Of a stretch of 64,000 bases of DNA, positions 1-9,585 are shown in pieces. The translations under genes and the position numbers were made by a program. This stretch comes from Mixta mediterraneensis (GTDB lineage: Bacteria; Pseudomonadota; Gammaproteobacteria; Enterobacterales; Enterobacteriaceae): NCBI RefSeq assembly GCF_014946725.1, contig NZ_JACFXY010000004.1:248001-312000 (forward strand), in the 5' to 3' direction. A model generated the notes under the pieces. That model was not told where the DNA came from. It ran no database searches and worked only from the letters and a program-made list of their open reading frames with translations. How positions within the stretch are numbered: the stretch's first letter is position 1; the number at the start of each line of letters is the position of its first letter.

Positions 1-187
1 CGGGTAGCAATGCCTTATTTTGCCATCAAGTCATAGCAGTAAGGGCCGCCATAATGGAGGCGGCCAGCAGCAGATGGAGCAGGGCCTTTTGGCGTTATTG
101 CGCTTATTGCGGTTATTTAACAGAGTTCACTTTGCCAGTTCGGAAGATGGCTGCTTGCAGAATTAAAAAAATTTATTCGGAGTTTTT
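1..187 (+). other. End of an upstream capsule gene and leader of the amsJ-like gene
   Basis: The upstream gene is cut by the window edge and its end is ambiguous. In frame 1 there are eleven codons and then TAG at 34-36, followed by a hairpin with 7-bp arms (44-50 and 59-65). This would fit a gene end plus an intergenic structure. In frame 3 the sequence stays open to TGA at 189-191, overlapping the next ATG as ATGA, but it uses many rare codons (AGG, AGA, ATA). Frame 1 is slightly favoured. A GGAG at about 179-182 is a plausible ribosome site for the gene at 188. Confidence 0.4.
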
Positions 188-1456
188 ATGAAAATTTTAT
201 TGGTGGGTAACCATACCTGTGGGAATCGTGGGGATGGCGCGATTCTTCGTGGACTGAATGATTCAATACAGTCTGCTCGCAGTGATATTGATATTGATAT
301 TGATGTCATTAGTCGTTATCCAACAAGCTCTGGTTATTTGCTTCAACAGAATATTCAGCAAGATTCGCTGTTTTTGCATAACAATAAATCAGCCAAAGGA
401 CTGGTGGGCTCGGTAAAGCGTAAAGTGGCGAACCGTCTGATGCCTGACATTATGATGGCGCATCTGGGTAAAGGCGGCTTGTACAAATCTTTCGCCGTGC
501 CACCGCATCTGAAAGCCTTTACGGAAAGCCTGAAACAGTATGATGCGATTATTCAGGTTGGCGGTTCATTCTTTGTCGATCTGTATGGCGTAACGCAATT
601 TGACCATGCGCTGTGTGCGCTAATGGCGAAAAAGCCGATTTACATGATTGGCCACTCGGTGGGGCCGTTTCAAAATCCACGGGTTAACGCCCTGGCAAAC
701 TTTGTGTTTGATCGCGTAAACAGCCTGGTGTTGCGTGAATCAGTCAGCCTCGATCTGATGAAGCGCGATGGCGTGACCAGTTCAAAAGTGGCGGCCGGCG
801 TTGATACGGCCTTTCTGGTAAAAGCGCGTGAGGTTGAGAATCCAGGACATAATCTGCTGCACTGGCAGTCGATTATCAGCGCGCGTAAAACCATTGCGAT
901 TACCGTGCGTGAACTGGCGCCGTTCGATAAACGTCTCGGTGTCACGCAAAAAGAGTATGAAGCAGCCTTTGGTCGCGTCATTAACGCAATGATTGCTGAA
1001 GGGTATCAGGTTGTGGCTTTCTCCACCTGTACCGGCATTGACAGTTATGCGAAAGATGACCGCATGGTAGCGCTGACGCTGCGCGACCATGTCGCGCAGC
1101 CAGAGCATTACCACGTGATCATGGACGAATTTAACGATCTTGAGCTGGGGATTCTTTTAAGCCACTGTTATTTGACGATTGGCACACGCCTGCATTCCGC
1201 CATTATCTCCATGAACTTCGGCACGCCAGCGGTTGCGATCAACTATGAGCACAAGTCAATGGGCGTGATGAATCAGCTTGGCTTGCCGCAGATGGCAACG
1301 GATGTAAAGAGCCTGATGGATGGTTCGCTGATCGACAAGGTCCAGACGGTGCTTGCCGATTACGATAACATCAAGCTCCAGGTCGATCGCGCCGTTGCGA
1401 ATGAAAGGGAAATTGGCAATCGGATCACTGAAGAGATTCTCAAAGTATTAGGGTAA
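188..1456 (+). CDS. amsJ: Polysaccharide pyruvyl transferase family protein, AmsJ/WcaK-like
   Basis: This 422-residue protein belongs to the polysaccharide pyruvyl transferase family, which adds pyruvate ketals to capsule repeat units on the cytoplasmic side. The N-terminal GNHTCGNRGD segment (residues 7-16) is the signature seen in E. coli WcaK, and a GTRLHS motif near residue 330 is the conserved C-terminal family motif. Its length matches WcaK/AmsJ (about 420). A GGAG ribosome site precedes the ATG. It lies four bases before the next gene and is followed by an AmsK-like transferase and an AmsL-like flippase, the order of the amylovoran and stewartan operons. Transfer of pyruvate is inferred from the family; the acceptor sugar is not visible from sequence. 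Confidence 0.8.
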   Translation: MKILLVGNHTCGNRGDGAILRGLNDSIQSARSDIDIDIDVISRYPTSSGYLLQQNIQQDSLFLHNNKSAKGLVGSVKRKVANRLMPDIMMAHLGKGGLYKSFAVPPHLKAFTESLKQYDAIIQVGGSFFVDLYGVTQFDHALCALMAKKPIYMIGHSVGPFQNPRVNALANFVFDRVNSLVLRESVSLDLMKRDGVTSSKVAAGVDTAFLVKAREVENPGHNLLHWQSIISARKTIAITVRELAPFDKRLGVTQKEYEAAFGRVINAMIAEGYQVVAFSTCTGIDSYAKDDRMVALTLRDHVAQPEHYHVIMDEFNDLELGILLSHCYLTIGTRLHSAIISMNFGTPAVAINYEHKSMGVMNQLGLPQMATDVKSLMDGSLIDKVQTVLADYDNIKLQVDRAVANEREIGNRITEEILKVLG

Positions 1457-1460
1457 TGAG

Positions 1461-2684
1461 ATGAAACTGACTTTTTTCACCATGCGTTTCCCGGTTGCCT
1501 CTGAGACATTTGTTCTGAATCAGGTGACCCATTTTATTGATGCCGGTTACGACGTGGAGATTATTTCGGTATTTCCAGGTGATTTTGTGAATCGGCATGC
1601 TGCTTTTGATGAGTACCAGCTGGCAGCAAAAACCCACTATTTGCTGCCGGAAGAGAAAGTCTCAATTGTAGATAAGCTGAACCAGCGTCTTAAGCTGGTG
1701 TTGCCAAAAGTGGCGAAACCGTCGCTGCTTCGATCGCTTAACGTGCGCCGCTATGGTGCACAATCCAGCAAGCTGTTACTGCCTTCCATTGTGGCGAATG
1801 CAAGCCAGACCTTTACCGCCGACGTTTTCCTGGTGCATTTCGGTTACGCCGGGGCGCTGGCGAATAAGTTACGCGAACTGGGGGTGTTGCGCGGTAAACA
1901 GGCGACGGTATTTCACGGTGCGGATATTTCGCGTCGTCACATTTTAGATGAGCATAAACGTGACTACGTCAATTTGTTTAAACAGAGCGAATTAATGCTG
2001 CCCATCAGCCACCTGTGGCAGAACAGGCTGATTGAAATGGGATGTCCCCCGGAAAAAATTCATGTCACTCGCATGGGTATGGAACCGGAAAAATTTAACT
2101 TTCACCCGCGTCAGGGCTTTCATAAGCCGCTGCGCATTGTCTCGGTTGCCCGTCTCACCGAGAAAAAAGGGCTGGATGTGGCGGTGAAAGCCAGCGCGAT
2201 CCTTAAACAGCGCGGCGGACAGTTTCAGTACACCATTATCGGTAATGGCGATCAGGGCGAGATGATGCGTGACTTTATTGCCGAAAAGGGGATGGAAGAT
2301 TGCGTCACTATGCCTGGCTTTAAACCGCAGGACGAGATTCGAAACGCACTAAATGAAGCCGACATCTTTCTGTTGTCTTCTAAAACTGCGGCTGACGGCG
2401 ACATGGAAGGTATTCCCGTGGCGTTAATGGAAGCGATGGCGGTGGGTTTGCCGGTGGTCTCTACTTTTCACAGTGGGATCCCTGAACTGATTGAACACAA
2501 CGTTTCCGGCTGGCTGGTGGAAGAGGATAACCCGGAAGCGCTGGCGGAGACGTTGCTGCAACTCTCGCAGGGAAAAGTGGATGTCGCGCCAGTGGTTGCC
2601 GCAGCCCGACATAAAGTTGAGACCGAGTTCAATCAGCATGTCGCTTATGGCGAGCTGGCACAAATTCTGGAGCGAATGGTGTGA
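1461..2684 (+). CDS. amsK: GT4-family capsule glycosyltransferase, AmsK/WcaL-like
   Basis: This 407-residue GT-B fold glycosyltransferase resembles AmsK and E. coli WcaL (about 406 residues). The N-terminal SETFVLNQ segment (residues 14-21) is typical of this subgroup. The nucleotide-sugar domain shows RLTEKKG near residue 231 and an EGIPVALMEAMA stretch near residue 315 with the two glutamates of the E-x7-E motif. It should add one sugar to the lipid-linked capsule repeat unit in the cytoplasm. Its stop overlaps the GTG start of the next gene (GTGA at 2681-2684), so the two are probably translationally coupled. Donor and acceptor sugars cannot be read from the sequence. Confidence 0.8.
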   Translation: MKLTFFTMRFPVASETFVLNQVTHFIDAGYDVEIISVFPGDFVNRHAAFDEYQLAAKTHYLLPEEKVSIVDKLNQRLKLVLPKVAKPSLLRSLNVRRYGAQSSKLLLPSIVANASQTFTADVFLVHFGYAGALANKLRELGVLRGKQATVFHGADISRRHILDEHKRDYVNLFKQSELMLPISHLWQNRLIEMGCPPEKIHVTRMGMEPEKFNFHPRQGFHKPLRIVSVARLTEKKGLDVAVKASAILKQRGGQFQYTIIGNGDQGEMMRDFIAEKGMEDCVTMPGFKPQDEIRNALNEADIFLLSSKTAADGDMEGIPVALMEAMAVGLPVVSTFHSGIPELIEHNVSGWLVEEDNPEALAETLLQLSQGKVDVAPVVAAARHKVETEFNQHVAYGELAQILERMV

Positions 2685-4021
2685 GTGGATTAAAGTCGCA
2701 GGCGATATGGTTATTCGGTAGCACCTGTTTTTCGGCGGTGCTGCAGGTTGCACAACTGAGTATTCTTGCACGTAAGCTGGAAACCCATGAGCTGGGGCTT
2801 TTAGCGATCATCAACGCCATTCTGGCGGTGGCTGGTGTGTTGCAGGACATGGGGATGAGCAGCTACCTTGTGCATCGTCAAAATATTACTCGCCGCGAGC
2901 AGAGCACCATCTACTGGGTAAACGTATCACTCAGCTTGTGTACCGGTGTGATCATGCTGGCGATTGCTTTCCCGGTGGCCTGGTTCTATCACCTACCGGA
3001 ACTTGTTGGACTGATTATGCTGACCAGCCTGAACTTTCTTGTGCTGGGGCATCTCTCACAGTATCAGGCGCATTACATCAAAACGAAGCGGATGGTTTCA
3101 CTGGCGAAGATTGAGATGGGCACCAAGTTGTTTGCTTTTCTCAGCGTCGTCGCCATGCTGGAGTTCACCTCGCTGACGGTTGCGGCGGCGATTCTCGGTC
3201 TGTTCATCAACGCCTTTACCCGTATTCTCTGCATGATTGCGTTAGGTGAAAAGTCCTGGCGACCCACCTGGGAGTTCGATAAAACAACTTTCTTTGATGC
3301 AGTGCGTTACGGTAGTTATCAGTTGGGCTCGCAGACTATCAACCAGTTGCGAACCCAGGCCGATGCGCTGGTCGTCGGTAAAGTGATGGGCGCCGAAATG
3401 CTCGGGGTTTACTCGCTGGCGAAAGAGCTGGTGTTGCAACCGCTGAAACTGGTTACGCCGGTGATTAACCGACTGGCGCTGCCGCGTTTTGCTGAGAAAC
3501 AGCATGACGTTGAACAGCTGAAAAAACTGTTCCTGAAAGGCACGCTGGTCATCATGCTGTTCAGCAGCACGATGTATCTGGTGATTGGCGTGTTCTCACC
3601 CGTCATTGTGCGCGTGCTGTATGGCGCTTCGCATGAACAGGTTTATCGCCTTATTCCGCTGATGCTGCTGTTTGGAATGTTGCGTCCGATGGGGGGACTG
3701 ACTGGCGCGATTTCTCAGGCCAACGGTCGTACCAACGTGGAATTCTACTGGAACATTGTGGCGAGCCTGGTCGTGATAGCCGTGCTCTCGACAACGTTCC
3801 TCTGGCCAAACGTGCTCTATGTGGCGCTGACGCTCTCTATCTCGCAGGTATTGATTTCAACTTTTGCCCACCCGTTCTTTATTAAACCGGTGATTGGCAT
3901 CCGCTTTATGCCCTACGCACGTCAATGGGTTTCTGTCTCTGTGGTGTTCGTTGTCGCAATTCTGTTGATTAATCATTTCCATTTGTTCGTGATGCCGGAG
4001 TGGTTCGCCGGCTGGCTGTAA
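2681..4021 (+). CDS. amsL: Wzx-type polysaccharide flippase, AmsL-like
   Basis: This 446-residue, strongly hydrophobic protein has about twelve predicted membrane segments and belongs to the polysaccharide transport (Wzx/MATE-like) superfamily. It should flip the undecaprenyl-linked capsule repeat unit across the inner membrane. The start is GTG at 2681, overlapping the upstream stop. It is the last gene of the capsule operon and is followed directly by a strong hairpin terminator. Its length and place after the AmsK-like gene match AmsL; E. coli WzxC is somewhat longer. Confidence 0.82.
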   Translation: MSGLKSQAIWLFGSTCFSAVLQVAQLSILARKLETHELGLLAIINAILAVAGVLQDMGMSSYLVHRQNITRREQSTIYWVNVSLSLCTGVIMLAIAFPVAWFYHLPELVGLIMLTSLNFLVLGHLSQYQAHYIKTKRMVSLAKIEMGTKLFAFLSVVAMLEFTSLTVAAAILGLFINAFTRILCMIALGEKSWRPTWEFDKTTFFDAVRYGSYQLGSQTINQLRTQADALVVGKVMGAEMLGVYSLAKELVLQPLKLVTPVINRLALPRFAEKQHDVEQLKKLFLKGTLVIMLFSSTMYLVIGVFSPVIVRVLYGASHEQVYRLIPLMLLFGMLRPMGGLTGAISQANGRTNVEFYWNIVASLVVIAVLSTTFLWPNVLYVALTLSISQVLISTFAHPFFIKPVIGIRFMPYARQWVSVSVVFVVAILLINHFHLFVMPEWFAGWL

Positions 4022-4041
4022 ACATATAGCAGTAAACCGTT

Positions 4042-4071
4042 CGGGCGACTTTATGTCGCCCGTTTCTTTTT
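4042..4071 (+). terminator. Rho-independent terminator of the capsule operon
   Basis: Perfect 8-bp GC-rich arms at 4042-4049 and 4055-4062 enclose a 5-nt loop and are followed by a T-rich run. It lies 20 bases after the flippase stop and ends the ams-type transcript. Confidence 0.85.
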
Positions 4072-4300
4072 ATGGCTGGCCCCAGGCAAGCGGTTAAGCA
4101 TTTTTGCAAAAAAAGAATTTTATCTGGCGATGAACGCTTGTCTTTCCTTATATTTTGCCTTTTTACCGGATGGGTAAAAAGACGAATTTCCATGATTTGA
4201 CAGGCGTTTAGTGTAGGATTTTCAGATAAAGATTATACTTGCCGTTCTGGCCGATCCTGCATAATTGATCCATGTTTTTACTTCATTAAACGGAATAAAT
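4072..4300 (+). promoter_or_regulatory. galF upstream region with possible promoter
   Basis: AT-rich, non-coding stretch after the capsule terminator. A TTGACA hexamer (4197-4202) and a TATACT hexamer (4234-4239) are present but are not spaced as one promoter, so the galF start point is uncertain. A GGA six bases before 4301 is the likely ribosome site. Confidence 0.35.
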
Positions 4301-5197
4301 ATGACCAAGCTTAAAGCAGTAATCCCGGTTGCGGGTCTCGGTATGCATATGCTCCCTGCGACTAAAGCCATTCCGAAAGAAATGCTGCCTGTTGTCGATA
4401 AACCGATGATTCAATACATTATCGACGAGTGCGTTGCGGCGGGCATTAAAGAGATAGTGCTGGTTACTCATGCTTCCAAAAATGCGGTGGAAAACCACTT
4501 TGACGCCACTTATGAACTGGAAGCCTTGCTTGAAGCGCGCGTTAAACGTCAGCTGCTGAGCGAAGTGCAATCTATCTGCCCGCCTGGCGTGACGATTATG
4601 AACGTGCGCCAGTCGCAGCCGCTGGGCCTTGGTCACTCTATTTTGTGCGCCCGCCCGATGGTTGGTGATAATCCGTTCGTTGTGGTTCTGCCAGATGTGC
4701 TGCTGGATGATTCCACCGCTGATCATCTGCGTTATAATCTTGCCGCGATGGTGGCACGCTTCGAAGAAACGGGTCATAGCCAGGTGCTGGCGAGACATAT
4801 GCCGGATTCTGACCTGTCTGAATATTCGGTAATCACTACCGAAGAGGCGCTGGACAACCCAGGCGATGTTAGCAGCATCACTAACTTTGTTGAGAAGCCA
4901 GAGAATCCGCGTGAACTGAATTCGGATCTGGCGGCAGTCGGTCGTTATGTGCTTTCTGCTGATATTTGGGCAGAGCTGGAGCGTACTGAACCAGGTGCAT
5001 GGGGTCGTATTCAGCTGACGGATGCCATCGCCAGCCTGAGCAAGAAGAAAATCGTCGACGTCGCGCTGTTAATGGGCCACAGCTTTGACTGCGGACGTAA
5101 GCTGGGTTATATGCAGGCATTTGTGTCCTATGGCCTGCGTAATAATGCGCAAGGGCGCGATTTCCGCGCAGCTATCCAGAAGATCCTGGCGAAGTAA
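4301..5197 (+). CDS. galF: GalF, UTP-glucose-1-phosphate uridylyltransferase-like subunit
   Basis: This 298-residue protein is GalF rather than GalU. The nucleotide-binding loop reads GLGMHMLP (residues 12-19) where GalU has GLGTRMLP, the substitution known to mark the weakly active GalF paralogue that modulates UDP-glucose synthesis. The length equals E. coli GalF (297). An in-frame ATG at 4265 exists, but homology and the GGA site favour 4301. Sitting between the capsule operon and galE and upstream of an O-antigen locus is the classic galF position in Enterobacterales. Confidence 0.93.
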   Translation: MTKLKAVIPVAGLGMHMLPATKAIPKEMLPVVDKPMIQYIIDECVAAGIKEIVLVTHASKNAVENHFDATYELEALLEARVKRQLLSEVQSICPPGVTIMNVRQSQPLGLGHSILCARPMVGDNPFVVVLPDVLLDDSTADHLRYNLAAMVARFEETGHSQVLARHMPDSDLSEYSVITTEEALDNPGDVSSITNFVEKPENPRELNSDLAAVGRYVLSADIWAELERTEPGAWGRIQLTDAIASLSKKKIVDVALLMGHSFDCGRKLGYMQAFVSYGLRNNAQGRDFRAAIQKILAK

Positions 5198-5245
5198 TCA
5201 ACAATATGCGCCGCGCTTTGACGCGGCAGACTGAAAGGAGTTCAC

Positions 5246-6259
5246 ATGGCTATTTTAGTAACGGGCGGCGCAGGCTATATCGGCTCCCATACGGTGCTGG
5301 CGCTGTTACAGCGTGGCGACGACGTTGTAGTACTGGATAACCTGTGCAATGCCTCACGGGAAGCGATTAATCGCGTCGAGAAGCTGGCAGGGAAGAGAGC
5401 CACTTTAGTTGAGGGCGATATTCGTGACCGCGCCTGTTTGCGCGACCTGTTCGCATCGAATGAGATTTCTGCGGTGATCCACTTCGCGGCGCTGAAAGCC
5501 GTGGGCGAATCGACCCGTATGCCGCTGGAGTACTACGAGAACAACGTAGCGGGCACCGTGGTGCTGCTGGAAGAGATGCGCAGCGCGGGTGTGTGGAACT
5601 TTATTTTCAGTTCGTCTGCGACTGTTTATGGTGCGGATGCGCCGGTTCCTTATGTGGAAACCACGCCGATTGGTGGCACGACCAGCCCTTACGGCACCTC
5701 AAAGCTGATGATTGAGTTTGTGATGCGCGATTTCGCTAAAGCCGATAAGCATTTCAAAGCGATTGCGCTGCGTTATTTCAATCCGGTTGGTGCCCACGAA
5801 TCCGGCGAGATTGGTGAAGATCCTACGGGCATCCCCAATAACCTGCTGCCCTATATCGCTCAGGTCGCCATTGGTCGTCTGGACAGATTAGGCGTATTTG
5901 GCGGTGATTACAACACGCCGGACGGCACCTGCCAGCGCGATTACATCCACGTTGTTGACCTGGCAGAAGGGCATCTGAAAGCGTTAGATCACTTAGCAAA
6001 AGTGGAAGGCTACAAAGCTTACAACCTTGGCGGTGGTAAAGGATTCTCGGTGCTGGAAATGATTAAGGCTTTTGAACAGGCGTCTGGAAAAACCATTCCA
6101 TTCGACATCAAACCACGCCGCGATGGGGATTTGCCTGCCTTCTGGGCGGATGCCTCCCTGGCAAACAGCGAGCTGGACTGGCGCGTGACACGCGGCATCG
6201 ATGAGATGATGCGTGATACGTGGAACTGGCAGCAAAAAAATCCGAACGGGTTTCGTTGA
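5246..6259 (+). CDS. galE: UDP-glucose 4-epimerase
   Basis: This 337-residue short-chain epimerase interconverts UDP-glucose and UDP-galactose, supplying galactose for capsule. The Rossmann motif GGAGYIG (residues 7-13), the SSSATVYG segment and the YGTSK catalytic Tyr-Lys pair (near residue 150) are present. An AAAGGAG site lies just before the ATG, 48 bases after galF, so the two genes are probably cotranscribed. A hairpin follows. The galF-galE pair after the ams genes is the arrangement of Erwinia amylovora and Pantoea stewartii. Confidence 0.95.
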   Translation: MAILVTGGAGYIGSHTVLALLQRGDDVVVLDNLCNASREAINRVEKLAGKRATLVEGDIRDRACLRDLFASNEISAVIHFAALKAVGESTRMPLEYYENNVAGTVVLLEEMRSAGVWNFIFSSSATVYGADAPVPYVETTPIGGTTSPYGTSKLMIEFVMRDFAKADKHFKAIALRYFNPVGAHESGEIGEDPTGIPNNLLPYIAQVAIGRLDRLGVFGGDYNTPDGTCQRDYIHVVDLAEGHLKALDHLAKVEGYKAYNLGGGKGFSVLEMIKAFEQASGKTIPFDIKPRRDGDLPAFWADASLANSELDWRVTRGIDEMMRDTWNWQQKNPNGFR

Positions 6260-6269
6260 TTTTCTTTAG

Positions 6270-6287
6270 GGGCGATATTTATCGCCC
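6270..6287 (+). terminator. Hairpin after galE, likely terminator
   Basis: Perfect 8-bp arms (6270-6277 and 6280-6287) with a 2-nt gap lie 10 bases after the galE stop and are followed by a weak T-rich stretch. It probably closes the galF-galE unit. Confidence 0.6.
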
Positions 6288-6602
6288 TTGAGTTTCTCTG
6301 CATAAAACTACTCATCTGATTTTCATAAAATTCTGGTTGCGGAGTATTGACGCATCAGCAACCATCATCTACGCCTATTAAGCGGTTAATACATGAACTA
6401 ACGCTCATTACTTGAACTCATTTTGTTCGTCATTGTTTAATCCGGGTGATAGAATTTGTGATTATTCTTTGATAATTCTGCTTAATTTTTTATATGTAAT
6501 AAAGAATTATCTTTCAATGGAATACTGTAGGCTGAAGCTGTGCTCAGCGACAGATTTCACTCTGGCCGAAGATAATCAGCGTCGTGGGGGCTGTGACCCA
6601 AG
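6288..6602 (+). other. AT-rich leader region upstream of ops
   Basis: About 315 bases without a convincing gene. An open frame runs from 6412 into rfbB, but it has no homology-like content and crosses the ops element, so it is treated as leader. The O-antigen promoter should lie here; TATA-like stretches occur near 6470-6500, but no clear -35/-10 pair stands out. Confidence 0.6.
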
Positions 6603-6614
6603 GGCGGTAGCGTG
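6603..6614 (+). promoter_or_regulatory. ops element / JUMPstart (RfaH recruitment)
   Basis: The 12 bases GGCGGTAGCGTG match the ops core of the JUMPstart sequence, where RfaH loads onto paused RNA polymerase to suppress polarity in long surface-polysaccharide operons. It lies 80 bases before rfbB in the leader. The preceding bases (CTGTGACCCAAG) also resemble the JUMPstart context. RfaH dependence is inferred from the motif. Confidence 0.88.
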
Positions 6615-6693
6615 TTTAAAGACTGCTAAAGATTGTCTGTTTTATATACAGGCAGCGATGCCTCAGTTAGCTTGTCAGGATCAACGAAACGTT

Positions 6694-7773
6694 ATGAAGA
6701 TTTTAATTACTGGTGGTGCAGGTTTTATTGGTTCGGCAGTTGTTCGACACGTTATCAATAATACCAATGATGAGGTTATTAATGTCGACAAATTGACCTA
6801 TGCAGGTAATCTCGAGTCGCTTAAAGGTGTCAGCCAAAACCCGCGTTATCAATTTAAACACGTTGATATTTGCGATGGGCAGGCCATCAGTAACATCCTG
6901 AATGAATGTCAGCCTGACGCTATTATGCACCTGGCTGCCGAAAGCCATGTAGATCGCTCAATAACCGGCCCTGCAGAATTTGTACAGACTAATGTGGTCG
7001 GCACCTATGCGCTGTTAGAAGCCTGCCGTCAGTACTGGTCAGCCCTACCTGAAGAGCGTAAAAACGCGTTTCGCTTCCATCACATTTCCACTGACGAAGT
7101 TTACGGCGATCTGCCTCATCCTGATGAGGGGGAGGGGGAACTGCCGCTGTTTACTGAAGAAACGCCTTACGCGCCAAGCAGTCCTTATTCTTCGACTAAA
7201 GCCGCCAGCGATCATCTGGTCCGGGCATGGGGGCGCACCTATAAGTTGCCTGTTATTGTCACAAACTGTTCCAATAACTACGGTCCATATCATTTTCCTG
7301 AAAAACTGATCCCGTTAATCATCAGTAATGCACTTGAAGGCAAACCTTTGCCTATTTATGGCAAAGGCGATCAAATTCGTGACTGGTTGTATGTTGAAGA
7401 TCATGCTCGTGCACTCTACACGGTAGTAAAACAGGCTCAGCCAGGCAGTACCTACAACATCGGTGGTCATAACGAAAAGAAAAATCTCGATGTTGTGCTT
7501 AAAGTATGTGAGTTACTTGACCAGCTCCGCCCGAAAGCTGCGCTTTACAGCGATCAAATTACCTATGTTCAGGACCGCCCTGGCCACGATCGACGCTACG
7601 CCATTGATGCAGCAAAAATCGAAAAGGAGCTGGGATGGAAGCCTCAGGAAACTTTTGAAACCGGCTTGAAGAAAACGGTGGAATGGTATCTGAATAACCC
7701 AGAATGGGTTGAGCATGTTAAAAGTGGTGCTTATCAAAACTGGATTGAAGAAAACTACGAGAAGCGTAGCTAA
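6694..7773 (+). CDS. rfbB: dTDP-glucose 4,6-dehydratase
   Basis: This 359-residue enzyme performs the second step of dTDP-L-rhamnose synthesis. It shows GGAGFIG (residues 7-13), the catalytic Thr-Asp-Glu of STDEVYG (near 131-137) and a YSSTK Tyr-Lys pair (near 165). The ATG at 6694 was chosen over an open extension back to 6412, because the MKILITGG start fits the family, which is about 360 residues, and the extension contains ops. It is the first gene after ops, and its stop overlaps rfbD (TAATG). Confidence 0.95.
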   Translation: MKILITGGAGFIGSAVVRHVINNTNDEVINVDKLTYAGNLESLKGVSQNPRYQFKHVDICDGQAISNILNECQPDAIMHLAAESHVDRSITGPAEFVQTNVVGTYALLEACRQYWSALPEERKNAFRFHHISTDEVYGDLPHPDEGEGELPLFTEETPYAPSSPYSSTKAASDHLVRAWGRTYKLPVIVTNCSNNYGPYHFPEKLIPLIISNALEGKPLPIYGKGDQIRDWLYVEDHARALYTVVKQAQPGSTYNIGGHNEKKNLDVVLKVCELLDQLRPKAALYSDQITYVQDRPGHDRRYAIDAAKIEKELGWKPQETFETGLKKTVEWYLNNPEWVEHVKSGAYQNWIEENYEKRS

Positions 7774-8660
7774 TGAATATTCTGTTATTCGGTAAAAACG
7801 GCCAGGTAGGCTGGGAACTGCAACGTGCGCTGGCACCTTTAGGTAACCTGATTGCACTTGATCGACACTCTACGGACTACTGCGGTGATTTCGAAAATCC
7901 CACCGGAATCGCTGAAACGGTGCGTAAGTTACAACCAACTGTGATCGTTAATGCGACAGCTTATACGGCTGTGGATAAAGCGGAATCAGAGCAAGAGAAA
8001 GCACAGCTTATCAACGCAACAACACTGGGAGCCTTAGCCGGAGCGGCAGAGACGTGCGGTGCATGGTTAGTACACTATTCCACCGATTATGTATTCGATG
8101 GTTCAGGTGATACGCCATGGAAAGAGAGTGATACAACAGCGCCGCTTAACGTCTACGGGCAAACTAAACTTGAAGGCGAGCAAGCTATTGCGCGTAACAT
8201 GCAACGCTATCTGATTTTTCGTACCAGTTGGGTTTATGCCGCACGTGGCAATAACTTTGCCAAAACCATGATTCGGTTAGCGAAAGATCGCGACACGTTA
8301 TCGGTGATCAACGATCAATTTGGAGCACCTACCGGTGCCGATTTGATTGCAGACAGCACCGCACATGCAATCCGTGTTGCCTTAGATAAGCCAGAAGTTA
8401 GTGGGCTTTATCACCTGATCGCGGCAGGAACGACAACCTGGTATGACTATGCCAGTAAAGTCATTCATTATGCACAGAGCAAGGGGATCGCGTTAAATGT
8501 AAAAACTATTAACCCGGTTTCCACGTCGGCTTTTCCTACCCCAGCAAAACGTCCGGGCAATTCACGTTTAGATACACGTAAATTTAGGGAGACCTTCGCG
8601 CTCACGTTACCTGACTGGGAGACGGGTGTAACTCGCCTTATTGATGAGTTGTATGCATAA
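7773..8660 (+). CDS. rfbD: dTDP-4-dehydrorhamnose reductase
   Basis: This 295-residue reductase makes dTDP-L-rhamnose, the last step of the pathway, using NAD(P)H. The Rossmann segment near residues 7-13 (GKNGQVG), STDYVFDG and YGQTK (near residue 127) are diagnostic of RmlD. The start overlaps the rfbB stop by one base, indicating coupling. The gene order B-D-A-C is the usual enterobacterial order. Confidence 0.95.
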   Translation: MNILLFGKNGQVGWELQRALAPLGNLIALDRHSTDYCGDFENPTGIAETVRKLQPTVIVNATAYTAVDKAESEQEKAQLINATTLGALAGAAETCGAWLVHYSTDYVFDGSGDTPWKESDTTAPLNVYGQTKLEGEQAIARNMQRYLIFRTSWVYAARGNNFAKTMIRLAKDRDTLSVINDQFGAPTGADLIADSTAHAIRVALDKPEVSGLYHLIAAGTTTWYDYASKVIHYAQSKGIALNVKTINPVSTSAFPTPAKRPGNSRLDTRKFRETFALTLPDWETGVTRLIDELYA

Positions 8661-8703
8661 AGCGTGCTCGATGGAATATCTAATTAATTAAAGGGTGAGT
8701 GTC

Positions 8704-9585
8704 GTGAAGAACAGCAAAGGTATTATTCTGGCGGGTGGCTCTGGTACGCGCCTTTATCCAGTGACGATGGCGGTAAGTAAACAGTTGCTGCCTATTTATG
8801 ATAAACCGATGATCTATTATCCGCTGAGTACGCTGATGCTGGCGGGAATTCGCGATATTTTGATTATCAGTACCCCGCAGGATACGCCGCGCTTTGAAAG
8901 CCTGTTAGGTAATGGTTCTCAGTGGGGAATCAATATTCAGTATAAAGTTCAGGAAAGTCCGGATGGGTTGGCTCAGGCGTTTATTTTGGGTGAGGAGTTT
9001 ATCGGTAATGACACTTGCGCACTCATTTTAGGCGACAATATTTTTTACGGACACGATCTGCATAAGCAACTTGAAGACGCCTGTAAAAAAGAGCAGGGCG
9101 CAACGGTATTTGCTTATCATGTACACGATCCGGAACGTTACGGCGTGGTCGAGTTTGATCAGAATGGTAAGGCTATTTCACTGGTTGAGAAACCAGCAGT
9201 TCCAAAAAGCAATTATGCTGTGACAGGCCTTTATTTCTATGATAATAGCGTAGTTGAAATGGCTAAGAACCTTAAGCCTTCACCGCGTGGCGAGTTAGAA
9301 ATTACTGACATCAATAATCTTTATCTTGAAAAGGGCGAGCTTTCAGTCTCAATCATGGGGCGTGGACATGCATGGTTAGACACCGGCACGCACCAAAGCT
9401 TGATCGAAGCGAATAACTTTATCCAGACGATTGAAACGCGTCAGGGATTAAAGGTTGCCTGCCCGGAAGAGATTGCTTACCGCATGGGCTTTATCGATCA
9501 TGAAAAATTAAAAATGCTGGCTCAGCCATTAATGAAAAATGAATACGGTAAATATCTGATGTCGCTTTATGAAGGTAAACTGTAA
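8704..9585 (+). CDS. rfbA: Glucose-1-phosphate thymidylyltransferase
   Basis: This 293-residue enzyme activates glucose-1-phosphate to dTDP-glucose, the first committed step of the pathway. The GGSGTRLYP nucleotide-binding loop begins near residue 10. The GTG at 8704 is preferred to the GTG at 8695, because a GGGTGAG ribosome site lies about five bases ahead of it and the resulting length equals E. coli RfbA. It overlaps the rfbC start (TAATG). Confidence 0.94.
   Translation: MKNSKGIILAGGSGTRLYPVTMAVSKQLLPIYDKPMIYYPLSTLMLAGIRDILIISTPQDTPRFESLLGNGSQWGINIQYKVQESPDGLAQAFILGEEFIGNDTCALILGDNIFYGHDLHKQLEDACKKEQGATVFAYHVHDPERYGVVEFDQNGKAISLVEKPAVPKSNYAVTGLYFYDNSVVEMAKNLKPSPRGELEITDINNLYLEKGELSVSIMGRGHAWLDTGTHQSLIEANNFIQTIETRQGLKVACPEEIAYRMGFIDHEKLKMLAQPLMKNEYGKYLMSLYEGKL

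Noticed and set aside
6412..6693. N-terminal extension of RfbB by 94 residues
   Set aside because: The extension crosses the ops element, has no family-like sequence, and the ATG at 6694 gives the normal RfbB start and length.
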